Below, in pieces: positions 1 through 5,922 of a stretch of 7,002 nt of DNA. Under the pieces are notes generated by a model, which worked only from the letters and a program-made list of their open reading frames with translations, had not been told where the DNA came from and did not search any database. The translations under genes and the position numbers were made by a program. How positions within the stretch are numbered: the first letter of the stretch is position 1; every line of letters starts with the position of its first letter. The stretch covers positions 1 through 7,002 of the forward strand of contig JBFWYO010000136.1 of NCBI GenBank assembly GCA_050186335.1, read 5' to 3'. The stretch comes from JBFWYO01 sp050186335 (GTDB lineage: Bacteria > Pseudomonadota > Alphaproteobacteria > Bin65).

Positions 1-311
1 CGTACTCGCTGCACTACGCCACGTCCAAGGGGGCGGTCATCGCGATGACGCGCTCGATGGCGCGCGAGCTGGGGCGCGACTGGATTCGCGTCAACGCCGT
101 GGCGCCGACCGCCGTGCTGACCGAAGGCACCAGCGAATTCTTCGGCGAAAAACTGGAGAAGGCCAAGACGTCGATCCTGCAGGATCAGTCGCTCAAGCGG
201 AACTTGGAGGCCGACGACGTGGTCGGCACGGTGCTCTATCTGGCCGGCGATTTCAGCAAGTACGTCACCGGGCAGACCATCATGGTCGATGGCGGCACGC
301 ATTATCTTTAA
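1..311 (+). CDS. Short-chain dehydrogenase/reductase, C-terminal part (5' end outside the window)
   Basis: This is an NAD(P)-dependent oxidoreductase of the classical SDR family, FabG-like. Only the last ~103 codons are present; the reading frame is open from base 3, so the Rossmann GxxxGxG and NNAG motifs lie upstream of the window. The fragment opens on the catalytic YATSK (the YxxxK signature), followed by the SMARELGRDWIRVNAVAP stretch that packs against the cofactor, an LTEGT segment, and the usual C-terminal GQTIMVDGG strand. One oddity is that the normally near-invariant Gly after NAVAP (the 'PG' motif beside the nicotinamide) is Thr. The substrate cannot be deduced. The next gene begins 31 bases downstream on the same strand, so co-transcription is possible. 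The SDR family call is secure; the specific reaction is unknown. Confidence 0.93.
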   Translation, partial: YSLHYATSKGAVIAMTRSMARELGRDWIRVNAVAPTAVLTEGTSEFFGEKLEKAKTSILQDQSLKRNLEADDVVGTVLYLAGDFSKYVTGQTIMVDGGTHYL

Positions 312-342
312 GCTGATTTGAGGCGGAGGCGGCGCGCGGAAG

Positions 343-1299
343 ATGGCGGATCGTATCGACGTCTTCGATCGCGTCGCGCAACGTCGGAACCGCGCTCGTG
401 CCGCGCGCGCGGCCGATGACGGCGCCGAATTCCTCGTGCGTGAAATCGCCGCTCGGCTGGTCGAACGGCTCGGCGAGGTCAAGCGCAGCTTCGGGCTGGC
501 GCTCGATCTCGGCTGCCGCCGCGGCGCCGTGGCTGCGGCGCTGCTGGCGTCGGCGTCGCGCGATCAGGTCGATACGCTCGTGCAATGCGATGTCGCGCCC
601 GGTTTCGCGGCGCGCGCCGCCTCGCTCCGTCTGCCGACGTTCGCGGCCGACGAGGAGCGCCTGCCGCTTGCCCCGCGCAGCCTCGATCTGGTGTTCAGCA
701 ATCTTGCGCTGCATTGGGTCAACGATCTGCCCGGCGCGCTCATTCAGATCAATCGCGCGCTCAAACCGGACGGCCTGCTGCTGGCCTCGCTCCTGGGCGG
801 CGGCACGCTCGGCGAACTGCGCCAGGCGTTGCTGCAGGCCGAGACCGAAATCGAGGGCGGCGCGAGCCCGCGCGTGTCGCCGGTCGCCGAACTGCGCGAT
901 CTCGGCGCGCTGCTGCAGCGCGCCGGATTCGCGTTGCCGATGGTCGACCGCGACACCATCGACGTGACCTATGCCGACGCGTTCGCCCTGATGCGCGATC
1001 TGCGCGCGATGGGCGAGACCAACGTTGCGACCGAGCGCCACCGCGGCTTCAGCCGGCGGTCGACCTTCCTGCGTGCCGCGGAAATCTACGCCGCGCGCTT
1101 TCCGGCGCCTGCTGCGTCCGATGGCGACGGGCGCATCCGCGCCACGTTCGAGGTGGTTTATCTGACCGCCTGGGCGCCGTCGCCGACCCAGCCGAAACCG
1201 CTCCAGCCGGGCAGTGCGGCGCATCGCCTGGCCGACGCGCTGAACACCGCCGAACACGATGCGGGCGACATTGCCGCGCCGAAGCCGCACAAGAACTGA
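343..1299 (+). CDS. NDUFAF5/BioC-like methyltransferase-domain protein (318 aa)
   Basis: This cytosolic class I SAM-methyltransferase-fold protein most resembles the alphaproteobacterial relatives of mitochondrial complex I assembly factor NDUFAF5. Supporting features are the N-terminal FDRVAQRRNRARAA segment (residues 8-21), motif I at ALDLGCRRGA (53-62), the ADEERLPLAPRSLDLVFSN stretch (102-120) with LALHWVND, the post-motif RALKPDGLLLAS (138-149), and a conserved C-terminal block around LRAMGETN (220-227), RATFEVVYLTAWAP (266-279) and PLQPGSA (286-292). Motif I is degenerate: CRRG replaces the usual GxG. Human NDUFAF5 is known as an arginine hydroxylase of the NDUFS7 subunit rather than a methyltransferase, so the reaction here is uncertain. 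The ATG at 343 is the natural family start. The nearest GGAGG (325-329) is 13 bases away, which is rather far. The gene is convergent with the DUF4166 gene, with 17 bases between the two stops. Confidence 0.88.
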   Translation: MADRIDVFDRVAQRRNRARAARAADDGAEFLVREIAARLVERLGEVKRSFGLALDLGCRRGAVAAALLASASRDQVDTLVQCDVAPGFAARAASLRLPTFAADEERLPLAPRSLDLVFSNLALHWVNDLPGALIQINRALKPDGLLLASLLGGGTLGELRQALLQAETEIEGGASPRVSPVAELRDLGALLQRAGFALPMVDRDTIDVTYADAFALMRDLRAMGETNVATERHRGFSRRSTFLRAAEIYAARFPAPAASDGDGRIRATFEVVYLTAWAPSPTQPKPLQPGSAAHRLADALNTAEHDAGDIAAPKPHKN

Positions 1300-1316
1300 C
1301 CGGCCTGGGCCGAACG

Positions 1317-1952
1317 CTAGGACGAGGTGGCGGGCGGCGCCGTCGTGCTCGGCGGATCGGCGATGTGCAGTTGCGGGATTTGCGAGATCGGCTCGTCGGC
1401 CATCAGCCAGCCGCGGTAATGCACGATGCGCGCCCCCGACGGCAGCGCGACATTGCTGTCGAACACATAGCGGCCGTGTTCGACCGATTCGCGCGCGGAA
1501 ATATTCAGGCGCAGGAATCGCGGCGCCGGCACACCGAAGATTCGCATGCCGACCTGACGCCACGTGATGCCATGCGGATCGGGCACCAACTCGTAGGTCA
1601 CACGGACGACGCCGTATCGCTCGACCAGCAGCGGTTTGCCGCCGGCGGTCGCGGACAGGCGACTGGCGAAAATCCTGCTGTTGAAATTGCGCCGCCAGCG
1701 CTCGCCGTTGCGCTCGGTGATGAACTCCACCGTCACCGGCACGTTACGACCCTTGGCCGGCAGGCTGCTGAACAGGATCGCCAGCCCGGCCCAAAAACCT
1801 GGCCCGTGCACCACGTCGGCCTGACCGGTCGAGCTCAGATAACTGCCGCCGTCGTGCAGGGCGCGGATTTGGTCGGGCAACTTGTCGTAGGCGGCGCCGA
1901 TGATGCGGCGGAACAGGCATTGCGTCGGCGCGGGGCGGGGGCTGGCGTTCAT
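1317..1952 (-). CDS. DUF4166 domain-containing protein (211 aa)
   Basis: The domain family is recognised but its function is unknown. The protein matches the DUF4166 pattern: N-terminal LFRRIIGAAYDKLPDQIRAL followed by HD (residues 13-34), a central GRNVPVTVEF strand (68-77), GERWRRNFNSRIF (83-95), a WRQVGMRIFGVPAP segment (131-144), and the characteristic VHYRGWL close to the C-terminus (177-183). The last ~25 residues are a low-complexity Pro/Thr/Ser tail. There is no signal peptide; residues 53-63 (FWAGLAILFSS) are hydrophobic but too short for a confident membrane span. The open frame extends much further upstream, but the ATG at 1952 places the family domain near the N-terminus, and the upstream residues resemble no protein I recognise. 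No strong ribosome binding site is visible. Some DUF4166 domains occur in longer proteins with epimerase or SDR domains; this one stands alone. Confidence 0.82.
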   Translation of the reverse strand: MNASPRPAPTQCLFRRIIGAAYDKLPDQIRALHDGGSYLSSTGQADVVHGPGFWAGLAILFSSLPAKGRNVPVTVEFITERNGERWRRNFNSRIFASRLSATAGGKPLLVERYGVVRVTYELVPDPHGITWRQVGMRIFGVPAPRFLRLNISARESVEHGRYVFDSNVALPSGARIVHYRGWLMADEPISQIPQLHIADPPSTTAPPATSS

Positions 1953-2205
1953 GGCACCCGATGTTGCCCGAGCCGCGTCGCGGGCGCCAGCGGATCGCGC
2001 CTGACCGGTATCTAGGATGCAATCGAACCGCGGTGGAGCGGCGCGTGCGTCGATGGTGCGGGATTTCGTCGGGTAATGCTCCTGATCGCGCGCATCAGGC
2101 GATGCGCCGCCGACCAACGAGGCTTGTTCGCCGGTTGAATTTGAAAATTGGCCGATCGCAACCGCAATTCGGTCGGGCATGGCCCCCGCTACCCGAATTC
2201 CCGGC

Positions 2206-2233
2206 TTGACCGTCTGATTATGTATGTCATAAT
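2206..2233 (+). promoter_or_regulatory. Predicted sigma70-type promoter of the oxygenase/binding-protein unit
   Basis: A TTGACC hexamer (2206-2211) and a CATAAT hexamer (2228-2233) are separated by 16 bases, close to the -35/-10 consensus of housekeeping sigma factors, in the only strongly AT-rich stretch of the region. Transcription would start near 2240, leaving a leader of ~30 bases before the GGAGG (2263-2267) that precedes the ATG at 2273. A second CATAAT at 2247-2252 could act as an alternative -10, but has no good -35. Prediction from consensus only. Confidence 0.55.
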
Positions 2234-2254
2234 TAATTTTAATATTCATAATAT
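2217..2254. promoter_or_regulatory. Cluster of AT-rich inverted repeats: candidate repressor operator
   Basis: Three perfect inverted repeats lie in a row: ATTATG-N5-CATAAT (2217-2233), ATTAA-TT-TTAAT (2232-2243) and ATATT-CAT-AATAT (2242-2254). The hexamer CATAAT also recurs as a direct repeat 19 bases apart (2228 and 2247), near two helical turns. The first palindrome covers the spacer and -10 of the predicted promoter, so a dimeric regulator bound there would block RNA polymerase. The dyad size would suit a GntR- or MarR-type dimer, the kinds of regulator often controlling vanillate and related oxygenase genes, but no regulator gene lies in the window, so the family is a guess. Confidence 0.45.
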
Positions 2255-2272
2255 GCCTCGTGGGAGGGGCGC

Positions 2273-3334
2273 ATGAAGTATCTGCGCAACACGTGGTATG
2301 TCGCCATGTGGGCCGAGCAGTTGAAGCCCGGCGAATTCTCCACCCGTACCGTCCTGAACGAACCGATCGTGCTGTACCGCCAGCCGAACGGCGCACCGGC
2401 GGCCCTGTTCGACCGCTGTCCGCATCGCTTCGCGCCGCTCAGCCGCGGCAAGCTGCTGCCCGGCGGCGCGCTGCAATGCGGCTATCACGGTCTGCAGTTC
2501 GATGCGGCCGGCGCTTGCGTGCGCAATCCGCACGGCGACGGCAAGTTGCCGCCGGCCAAGGCGCGCGCCTATCCGGTGGTCGAGCGCCATTCGATCGTCT
2601 GGATCTGGATGGGCGAAGCGGCCAAGGCCGATCCGGCGATCATTCCGGATTTCCCGATGCTCGACGAAAATTCGGGGCATCAATTGTCGGCGCGCGATTG
2701 GATCCGCATGGAGGCCAATTACGAGCTGATCACCGACAATCTGCTCGATCTCAGCCACGTCTCGTTCCTGCACGAGGATATCCTCGGCAACGCGGAAACC
2801 ATCCCGGCGGCGATCAAGGTCGAGCAGTCGGGCAACCGCATCACCGCGCGGCGCTTCATGCCGAACGTGCATGCGATCGGCCTGTTCGACCTGCTGTATC
2901 ATCGCGACGGCAGGCCCGTCGACATGTGGACCGACATGCGCTGGGACGCGCCCGGCTGCATGCTCAACGACGCGGGCGTGACCGAACCCGGCGGCACGCG
3001 CGCGCAGGGCACGGGGATTTTCGGCACGCATTTCCTGACGCCGGAAACCGACCGCTCGACGATCTATCATTTCTGCGCGGCGCGGCAGAACCCGCTGCCC
3101 GTCTCACCCGAAATCGCGGCCGACCTGCGCACCAAGTTGACCGAACTGCGCCGCATCGCGTTCGGCGAACAGGACGAGCCGATGATCCGCGCCCAGCAGG
3201 CCGCGTTCGACCGCGCGGCACCCGGCGAGTTGCGGCCGACCCTGCTGACCATCGACGCCGGACCCGTGCGCTACAAGCAAATCCTCGAGCGCCTGATTGC
3301 GCGCGAAAGCGCCGCGCAGGAACAGGTGGCCTGA
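2273..3334 (+). CDS. VanA-type Rieske non-heme iron oxygenase, large subunit (353 aa)
   Basis: This is the cytoplasmic terminal oxygenase component of a two- or three-component Rieske monooxygenase of the vanillate O-demethylase / dicamba monooxygenase group. It would use electrons from a separate reductase to hydroxylate or O-demethylate a small, probably aromatic, substrate. The N-terminal Rieske domain has the 2Fe-2S motif C49-x-H51-x17-C69-x2-H72 (CPHRFAPLSRGK and CGYHGLQF). The catalytic domain has the mononuclear iron motif DNLLDLSHVSFLH, with H162 and H167 as ligands and D159 as the bridging Asp. D301, in EQDEPMI, is a candidate third ligand. The DMWTDMRWDAPG segment (217-228) and overall length are typical of the VanA group. 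The start is supported by GGAGG at 2263-2267, 5 bases from the ATG. No VanB-type ferredoxin reductase is adjacent. A solute-binding protein gene follows after 93 bases. Substrate is not determinable, and it should not be named vanA on this evidence. Confidence 0.93.
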   Translation: MKYLRNTWYVAMWAEQLKPGEFSTRTVLNEPIVLYRQPNGAPAALFDRCPHRFAPLSRGKLLPGGALQCGYHGLQFDAAGACVRNPHGDGKLPPAKARAYPVVERHSIVWIWMGEAAKADPAIIPDFPMLDENSGHQLSARDWIRMEANYELITDNLLDLSHVSFLHEDILGNAETIPAAIKVEQSGNRITARRFMPNVHAIGLFDLLYHRDGRPVDMWTDMRWDAPGCMLNDAGVTEPGGTRAQGTGIFGTHFLTPETDRSTIYHFCAARQNPLPVSPEIAADLRTKLTELRRIAFGEQDEPMIRAQQAAFDRAAPGELRPTLLTIDAGPVRYKQILERLIARESAAQEQVA

Positions 3335-3359
3335 ATCCCCGACGGAAAATCCGCAACCG

Positions 3360-3392
3360 CGCTTCGCTCCGCATGTCGAGGCGGGGCGAACG
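3360..3392 (+). other. Intercistronic stem-loop between oxygenase and binding-protein genes
   Basis: The arms CGCTTCGCTCCGC (3360-3372) and GCGGGGCGAACG (3381-3392) pair with one G-U wobble and one bulged base around an 8-base loop. No T-run follows, so it is not an intrinsic terminator. It may stabilise or separate the two messages of a shared transcript, as is common upstream of highly expressed binding-protein genes. That role is inference. Confidence 0.4.
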
Positions 3393-3427
3393 AATGAAAC
3401 GTCTTTCACAACAACGAGGAGGGAACC

Positions 3428-4630
3428 ATGAAACGAATACTGAGCCTAATGGCGGCAAGTGCCGTCGCGGGTCTGACGCTGATGCCGGGCGCCGAGGCCG
3501 GCGAGAAGGCGATCCGGATCGGCATCCTGACCGACCAGAACGGGCCGTACGCCGATATCGTCGGCGCCGGTTCGATCCATGCCGCGCAAATGGCGGTGCA
3601 GGATTTCGGCGGCAAGGTGCTTGGCAAGCCCATCGAGGTGCTCGGCGCGGATACGCAGAATAAGCCGGATGTCGCCTCCGCCATCGCCCGAAAATGGTTC
3701 GACACCGAAGGCGTCGACGTGATTCTCGATTTGCCGGTGACCTCGATCGCGCTCGCGGTTCAGGCCGTCGCGCGCGACAAGAAGAAGGTCGTCATCACCA
3801 CGGCGGCGGCATCCGCAGTGCTGACCGGCAAGGAATGCTCGCCGACAGGCATCCATTGGATGGATGACACCGACGCCATGTCGACCGGGACCGCGCGCGC
3901 CGTGGTTGCGGCCGGCGGCACCAAATGGTTCTTCCTGACGCCGGATTACGTGTTCGGCGCGATCATGCAGAAAGCCGCGACCGACGCCATCACCGCGGCC
4001 AAGGGCGAGATCGTCGGCTCGGTGAAGTTTCCGTTGAGCACGCCGGATTATTCCTCGGCGTTGGTCACGGCGGGCGCGTCCACGGCCAACATTTTCGCGT
4101 TCTCGACCGTCGGCGGCGACACGCTGAATGCGATCAAGCAGGCGTCCGAGTTCGGATTGACCAAGAACAACCGCAAGATCGTCGTGTTTCTGATGTATCT
4201 GAACGAGGTGCACGGGCTCGGCCTGAAGGTCGCACAGGGCCTGTACGTGACCGATGGATTTTATTGGGACGAGAACGAGGCGACGCGCGCCTGGTCGAAG
4301 CGCTATTTCGAGAAGATGAAGAAGATGCCGAGCAAGACGCAGGCCTTCAATTACATCGCCACGACGCACTATCTGAAAGCGGTGCAGGCCGCCGGCACCG
4401 ACGACGGCCCGAAGGTCACCGCCAAGATGAAGGAAATGAGCGGCGAATATCTCGGCAAGAAATATCGCATTCGCAAGAACGGCCGCGTCATGTACGACTT
4501 GACGCTGAACGAGGTGAAGTCGCCGGCCGAATCCAAATACGCATGGGATTACATGAAGCCGGTGCGCAAGATCACGGCCGAGGAAGCGTTCGGCGCCACC
4601 GAGCCGGGTGACTGCGTGCCGGCGAAGTAG
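3428..4630 (+). CDS. Periplasmic ABC transporter substrate-binding protein, Leu/Ile/Val-type (400 aa)
   Basis: This is the periplasmic receptor of a branched-chain amino acid-type (HAAT) ABC importer, Peripla_BP_6 fold. It starts with a signal peptide: MKR, a hydrophobic core (residues 4-20) and an AEA cleavage site near residue 24. The mature protein starts AIRIGILTDQNGPYADIVGAG, the typical first strand and ligand loop. It continues with GKPIEVLGADTQNKPDVASA (66-85), the VDVILDLPVTSIALAVQ hinge region (96-112), FFLTPDYVFG (168-177) and the late GLYVTDGFYW (271-280). C137 and C396 could form a disulfide. The start is well supported by GAGGAGGG at 3416-3423, 5 bases before the ATG. Relatives of this type in Rhodopseudomonas and Bradyrhizobium often bind aromatic acids or fatty acids rather than amino acids. 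Next to a Rieske oxygenase, an aromatic ligand is plausible but unproven. No permease or ATPase gene is present. The gene is followed by a terminator. Confidence 0.94.
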   Translation: MKRILSLMAASAVAGLTLMPGAEAGEKAIRIGILTDQNGPYADIVGAGSIHAAQMAVQDFGGKVLGKPIEVLGADTQNKPDVASAIARKWFDTEGVDVILDLPVTSIALAVQAVARDKKKVVITTAAASAVLTGKECSPTGIHWMDDTDAMSTGTARAVVAAGGTKWFFLTPDYVFGAIMQKAATDAITAAKGEIVGSVKFPLSTPDYSSALVTAGASTANIFAFSTVGGDTLNAIKQASEFGLTKNNRKIVVFLMYLNEVHGLGLKVAQGLYVTDGFYWDENEATRAWSKRYFEKMKKMPSKTQAFNYIATTHYLKAVQAAGTDDGPKVTAKMKEMSGEYLGKKYRIRKNGRVMYDLTLNEVKSPAESKYAWDYMKPVRKITAEEAFGATEPGDCVPAK

Positions 4631-4665
4631 GTTCGCCATATCCGATCGGCGGGAGTCCTAGCCAC

Positions 4666-4697
4666 AACCCTCTCCCTCGCCTGAGGGAGAGGGTTTT
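4666..4697 (+). terminator. Intrinsic terminator after the binding-protein gene
   Basis: AACCCTCTCCCTC (4666-4678) pairs perfectly with GAGGGAGAGGGTT (4683-4695) around a GCCT loop, and the stem runs into TTTT (4694-4697). The stem is 13 base pairs and very stable, with a short U-tract. It lies 36 bases after the binding-protein stop and just before the end of the opposing methyltransferase gene. The CCCTCTCCCT/AGGGAGAGGG core is also a familiar interspersed palindrome in Rhizobiales genomes, so it may be a repeat unit serving as a terminator. On the minus strand no T-run follows, so it looks directional. Confidence 0.75.
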
Positions 4698-4703
4698 GAT
4701 TTC

Positions 4704-5261
4704 CTATGGCGGCAGCCTGGTTTCGTTGACCGGCGCGTTGACCGCGGCGATGCGCTGGATGACCATCGGCTTTGGTCGCTCGATGATGCCGGAGCCGTAG
4801 GCGAGTACGTTGAGCCTGCCGGCCACCGCGCGCAGCAATTCGCCGTCGTCGAGCAGAAAATCCGGATTGGTCGGGCGCGCGAACCGCTCGTGGCCCTTGG
4901 CGTAGGTTTCATAGACGAACAGCCCGCCGGGGGCGACCGCGCTCACCAGCGCCGGCAGTAGCGGCCGGTGCAGGTAGTTGATCACGACGATGCAGTCGAA
5001 CTGCCGGCCGGCCAGCGGGAACGGGCTGCCGTCCTCGAGGTCGGCCTGGATGATCTCGGCCGAGGTGCGCAGATCTTCCAGGCGCGAGACGTCGCGGTCG
5101 ACCGCCGTGACCTTGCAACCGTGATCCAGGAAATAGCGCGCATGCCGGCCCGAGCCGGCGGCGACGTCGAGCACGGTCGAGCCCGGCTCGACGAGGGCCG
5201 AAAACCGCGTCACCCAGGGGGCGGCGGGGGCCATATTCAGGTGTCCGGCGATGAGCGGCAT
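4704..5261 (-). CDS. Class I SAM-dependent methyltransferase, TehB/UbiE-like fold (about 185 aa)
   Basis: This is a small soluble methyltransferase with an unknown acceptor. Counting from the ATG at 5261, motif I is VLDVAAGSGRHARYF (30-44) with a canonical GxG. D55 in VTAVDRD is the acidic residue expected to hold the SAM ribose. QADLED is the motif near the adenine, and FDCIVVINYLHRPLLPAL follows as motif IV. The post-motif segment VAPGGLFVYETYAKGHERF and the PTNPDFLL/GELL pair are typical of a conserved bacterial family of small methyltransferases. Start choice is uncertain: GTG at 5291 (195 aa), ATG at 5261 (185 aa) or ATG at 5234 (176 aa) are all possible, and none has a clear ribosome binding site. 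It is convergent with the binding-protein gene and divergent from the DUF1178 gene. Confidence 0.86.
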   Translation of the reverse strand: MPLIAGHLNMAPAAPWVTRFSALVEPGSTVLDVAAGSGRHARYFLDHGCKVTAVDRDVSRLEDLRTSAEIIQADLEDGSPFPLAGRQFDCIVVINYLHRPLLPALVSAVAPGGLFVYETYAKGHERFARPTNPDFLLDDGELLRAVAGRLNVLAYGSGIIERPKPMVIQRIAAVNAPVNETRLPP

Positions 5262-5276
5262 GACGGGCAATTCGGT

Positions 5277-5304
5277 TTGAAATCGGCGCACGGCAGACTA
5301 TATG
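5277..5304 (+). promoter_or_regulatory. Predicted promoter of the DUF1178 gene
   Basis: TTGAAA (5277-5282) and TATATG (5299-5304) are spaced by 16 bases; TATGTA at 5301-5306 with 18 bases is the alternative. This is the only AT-rich patch in the divergent region. The opposite strand carries TATAGT (5297-5302), a possible -10 for the methyltransferase gene without a good -35, so the two promoters may overlap. Consensus-based prediction. Confidence 0.45.
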
Positions 5305-5383
5305 TAATCCGCCGCCGCAACGCACCACCATGGCGCGGTGCGCCAATCTTGCGCCCATTTTCACCCCCTATCGGCACCTGCCC

Positions 5384-5860
5384 GTGATCCACTATTCCCT
5401 CCGCTGCGTCAAAGGCCACGAGTTTGACGCGTGGTTCAAGGACAGCGCCGCCTATGACCGCCAGGCCAAGGCCGGGCACGTTTCATGCGCGGTGTGCGGC
5501 AGCGTCAAGGTCAAGAAGGCGCCGATGGCGCCGCGCATCGGCAAGGGCGCCGCCGCTCCGGCCGTCGACGCCGAGCCGGTCGCCGCGTCCGGTGTCGCCG
5601 CCGCCAAGCTGCCTGCCAAATCCAAAAAAACCGCCGTCGCCGGGCAGATGCGCGCCATGCTCGAAGATATCCGCAAGCATGTCGAAGAAAACGCCGATTA
5701 CGTCGGTGACAAGTTCGCCGAAGAGGCGCGCAAGATCCATTACGGCGAAACCGAAGAGCGCAGCATCTACGGCGAAACCAGCGACGACGAAGCCAAGGCG
5801 CTCAACGACGAGGGCGTGCCGTTCGCCCGCGTGCCCTGGATGCCGCGCCGCAATTCCTGA
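5384..5860 (+). CDS. DUF1178 family protein with zinc-ribbon-like cysteines (158 aa)
   Basis: This is a conserved proteobacterial protein of unknown function. Read from the GTG at 5384 it begins (M)IHYSLRCVKGHEFDAWFKDS, the typical DUF1178 opening. C8, H12, C35 and C38 (C-x3-H ... CAVC) form a likely metal-binding ribbon, followed by KKAPMAPRIG. A flexible Ala/Pro/Lys-rich linker (about residues 54-83) leads to a helical segment, RAMLEDIRKHVEENADYVGD. The C-terminus is strongly conserved: FAEEARKIHYGETEERSIYG, DDEAKALNDEGVPFARVPW. An in-frame ATG at 5330 would add 18 residues that do not fit the family, and neither start has a good ribosome binding site, so the GTG is chosen on family alignment. 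In related genomes DUF1178 genes often sit near glutaredoxin or carbon-nitrogen hydrolase genes; neither is present here. Confidence 0.88.
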   Translation: MIHYSLRCVKGHEFDAWFKDSAAYDRQAKAGHVSCAVCGSVKVKKAPMAPRIGKGAAAPAVDAEPVAASGVAAAKLPAKSKKTAVAGQMRAMLEDIRKHVEENADYVGDKFAEEARKIHYGETEERSIYGETSDDEAKALNDEGVPFARVPWMPRRNS

Positions 5861-5922
5861 CCGCCGCACCGACCCGTCGCGGGGCCGAGTTCCCGTCGCG
5901 CCGCGATTTGCTTTTCGTCTTA

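Larger units (their letters stand above)
1953..2272. other. Divergent intergenic region between DUF4166 and Rieske oxygenase genes
   Basis: This is a 320-base stretch with no convincing gene. The left ~250 bases are GC-rich like the coding sequence and remain open in the DUF4166 frame, but the residues resemble no family. They contain a short inverted repeat with 6-base arms, CCTGAT at 2081-2086 and ATCAGG at 2094-2099. The right ~55 bases (about 2206-2260) are abruptly AT-rich and hold the promoter and operator-like repeats annotated separately. I could not identify a convincing promoter for the minus-strand DUF4166 gene. Confidence 0.7.

Noticed and set aside
1300..1316. A small palindrome (CGGC-CTGG-GCCG, 1301-1312) between two convergent stops as a terminator
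   Set aside because: The stem is only 4-5 pairs with a tight loop and no T-run on either strand, so a terminator call is not supported.
280..1563. A 427-codon open frame on the minus strand opposite the NDUFAF5-like gene
   Set aside because: Its product is Arg/Ala/Gly-rich without any recognisable domain, and it is antisense to a well-conserved protein. Long antisense frames are expected in GC-rich codon-biased DNA.
585..2015. A 476-codon plus-strand open frame running across the NDUFAF5-like and DUF4166 genes
   Set aside because: The translation is low-complexity and Arg-rich, and it overlaps two real genes on opposite strands.
1953..2396. N-terminal extension of the DUF4166 gene to a start at 2396
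   Set aside because: The extension would overlap the start of the oxygenase gene and its promoter, and the added residues resemble no domain. The ATG at 1952 places the family domain near the N-terminus.
2260..3663. A 467-codon plus-strand frame overlapping the oxygenase and the start of the binding protein
   Set aside because: It is a frame shadow: both overlapped genes show full family motifs and good ribosome binding sites, and this frame shows none.
3446..4639. A 397-codon minus-strand frame opposite the binding-protein gene
   Set aside because: It is antisense to a complete signal-peptide-bearing binding protein, and its His/Arg/Gly-rich product resembles no family.
5321..5342. CGCACC...GGTGCG inverted repeat in the DUF1178 leader as a riboswitch or attenuator
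   Set aside because: Arms of 6 bases with a 10-base loop are common by chance in this composition, and no alternative pairing or U-tract is visible.
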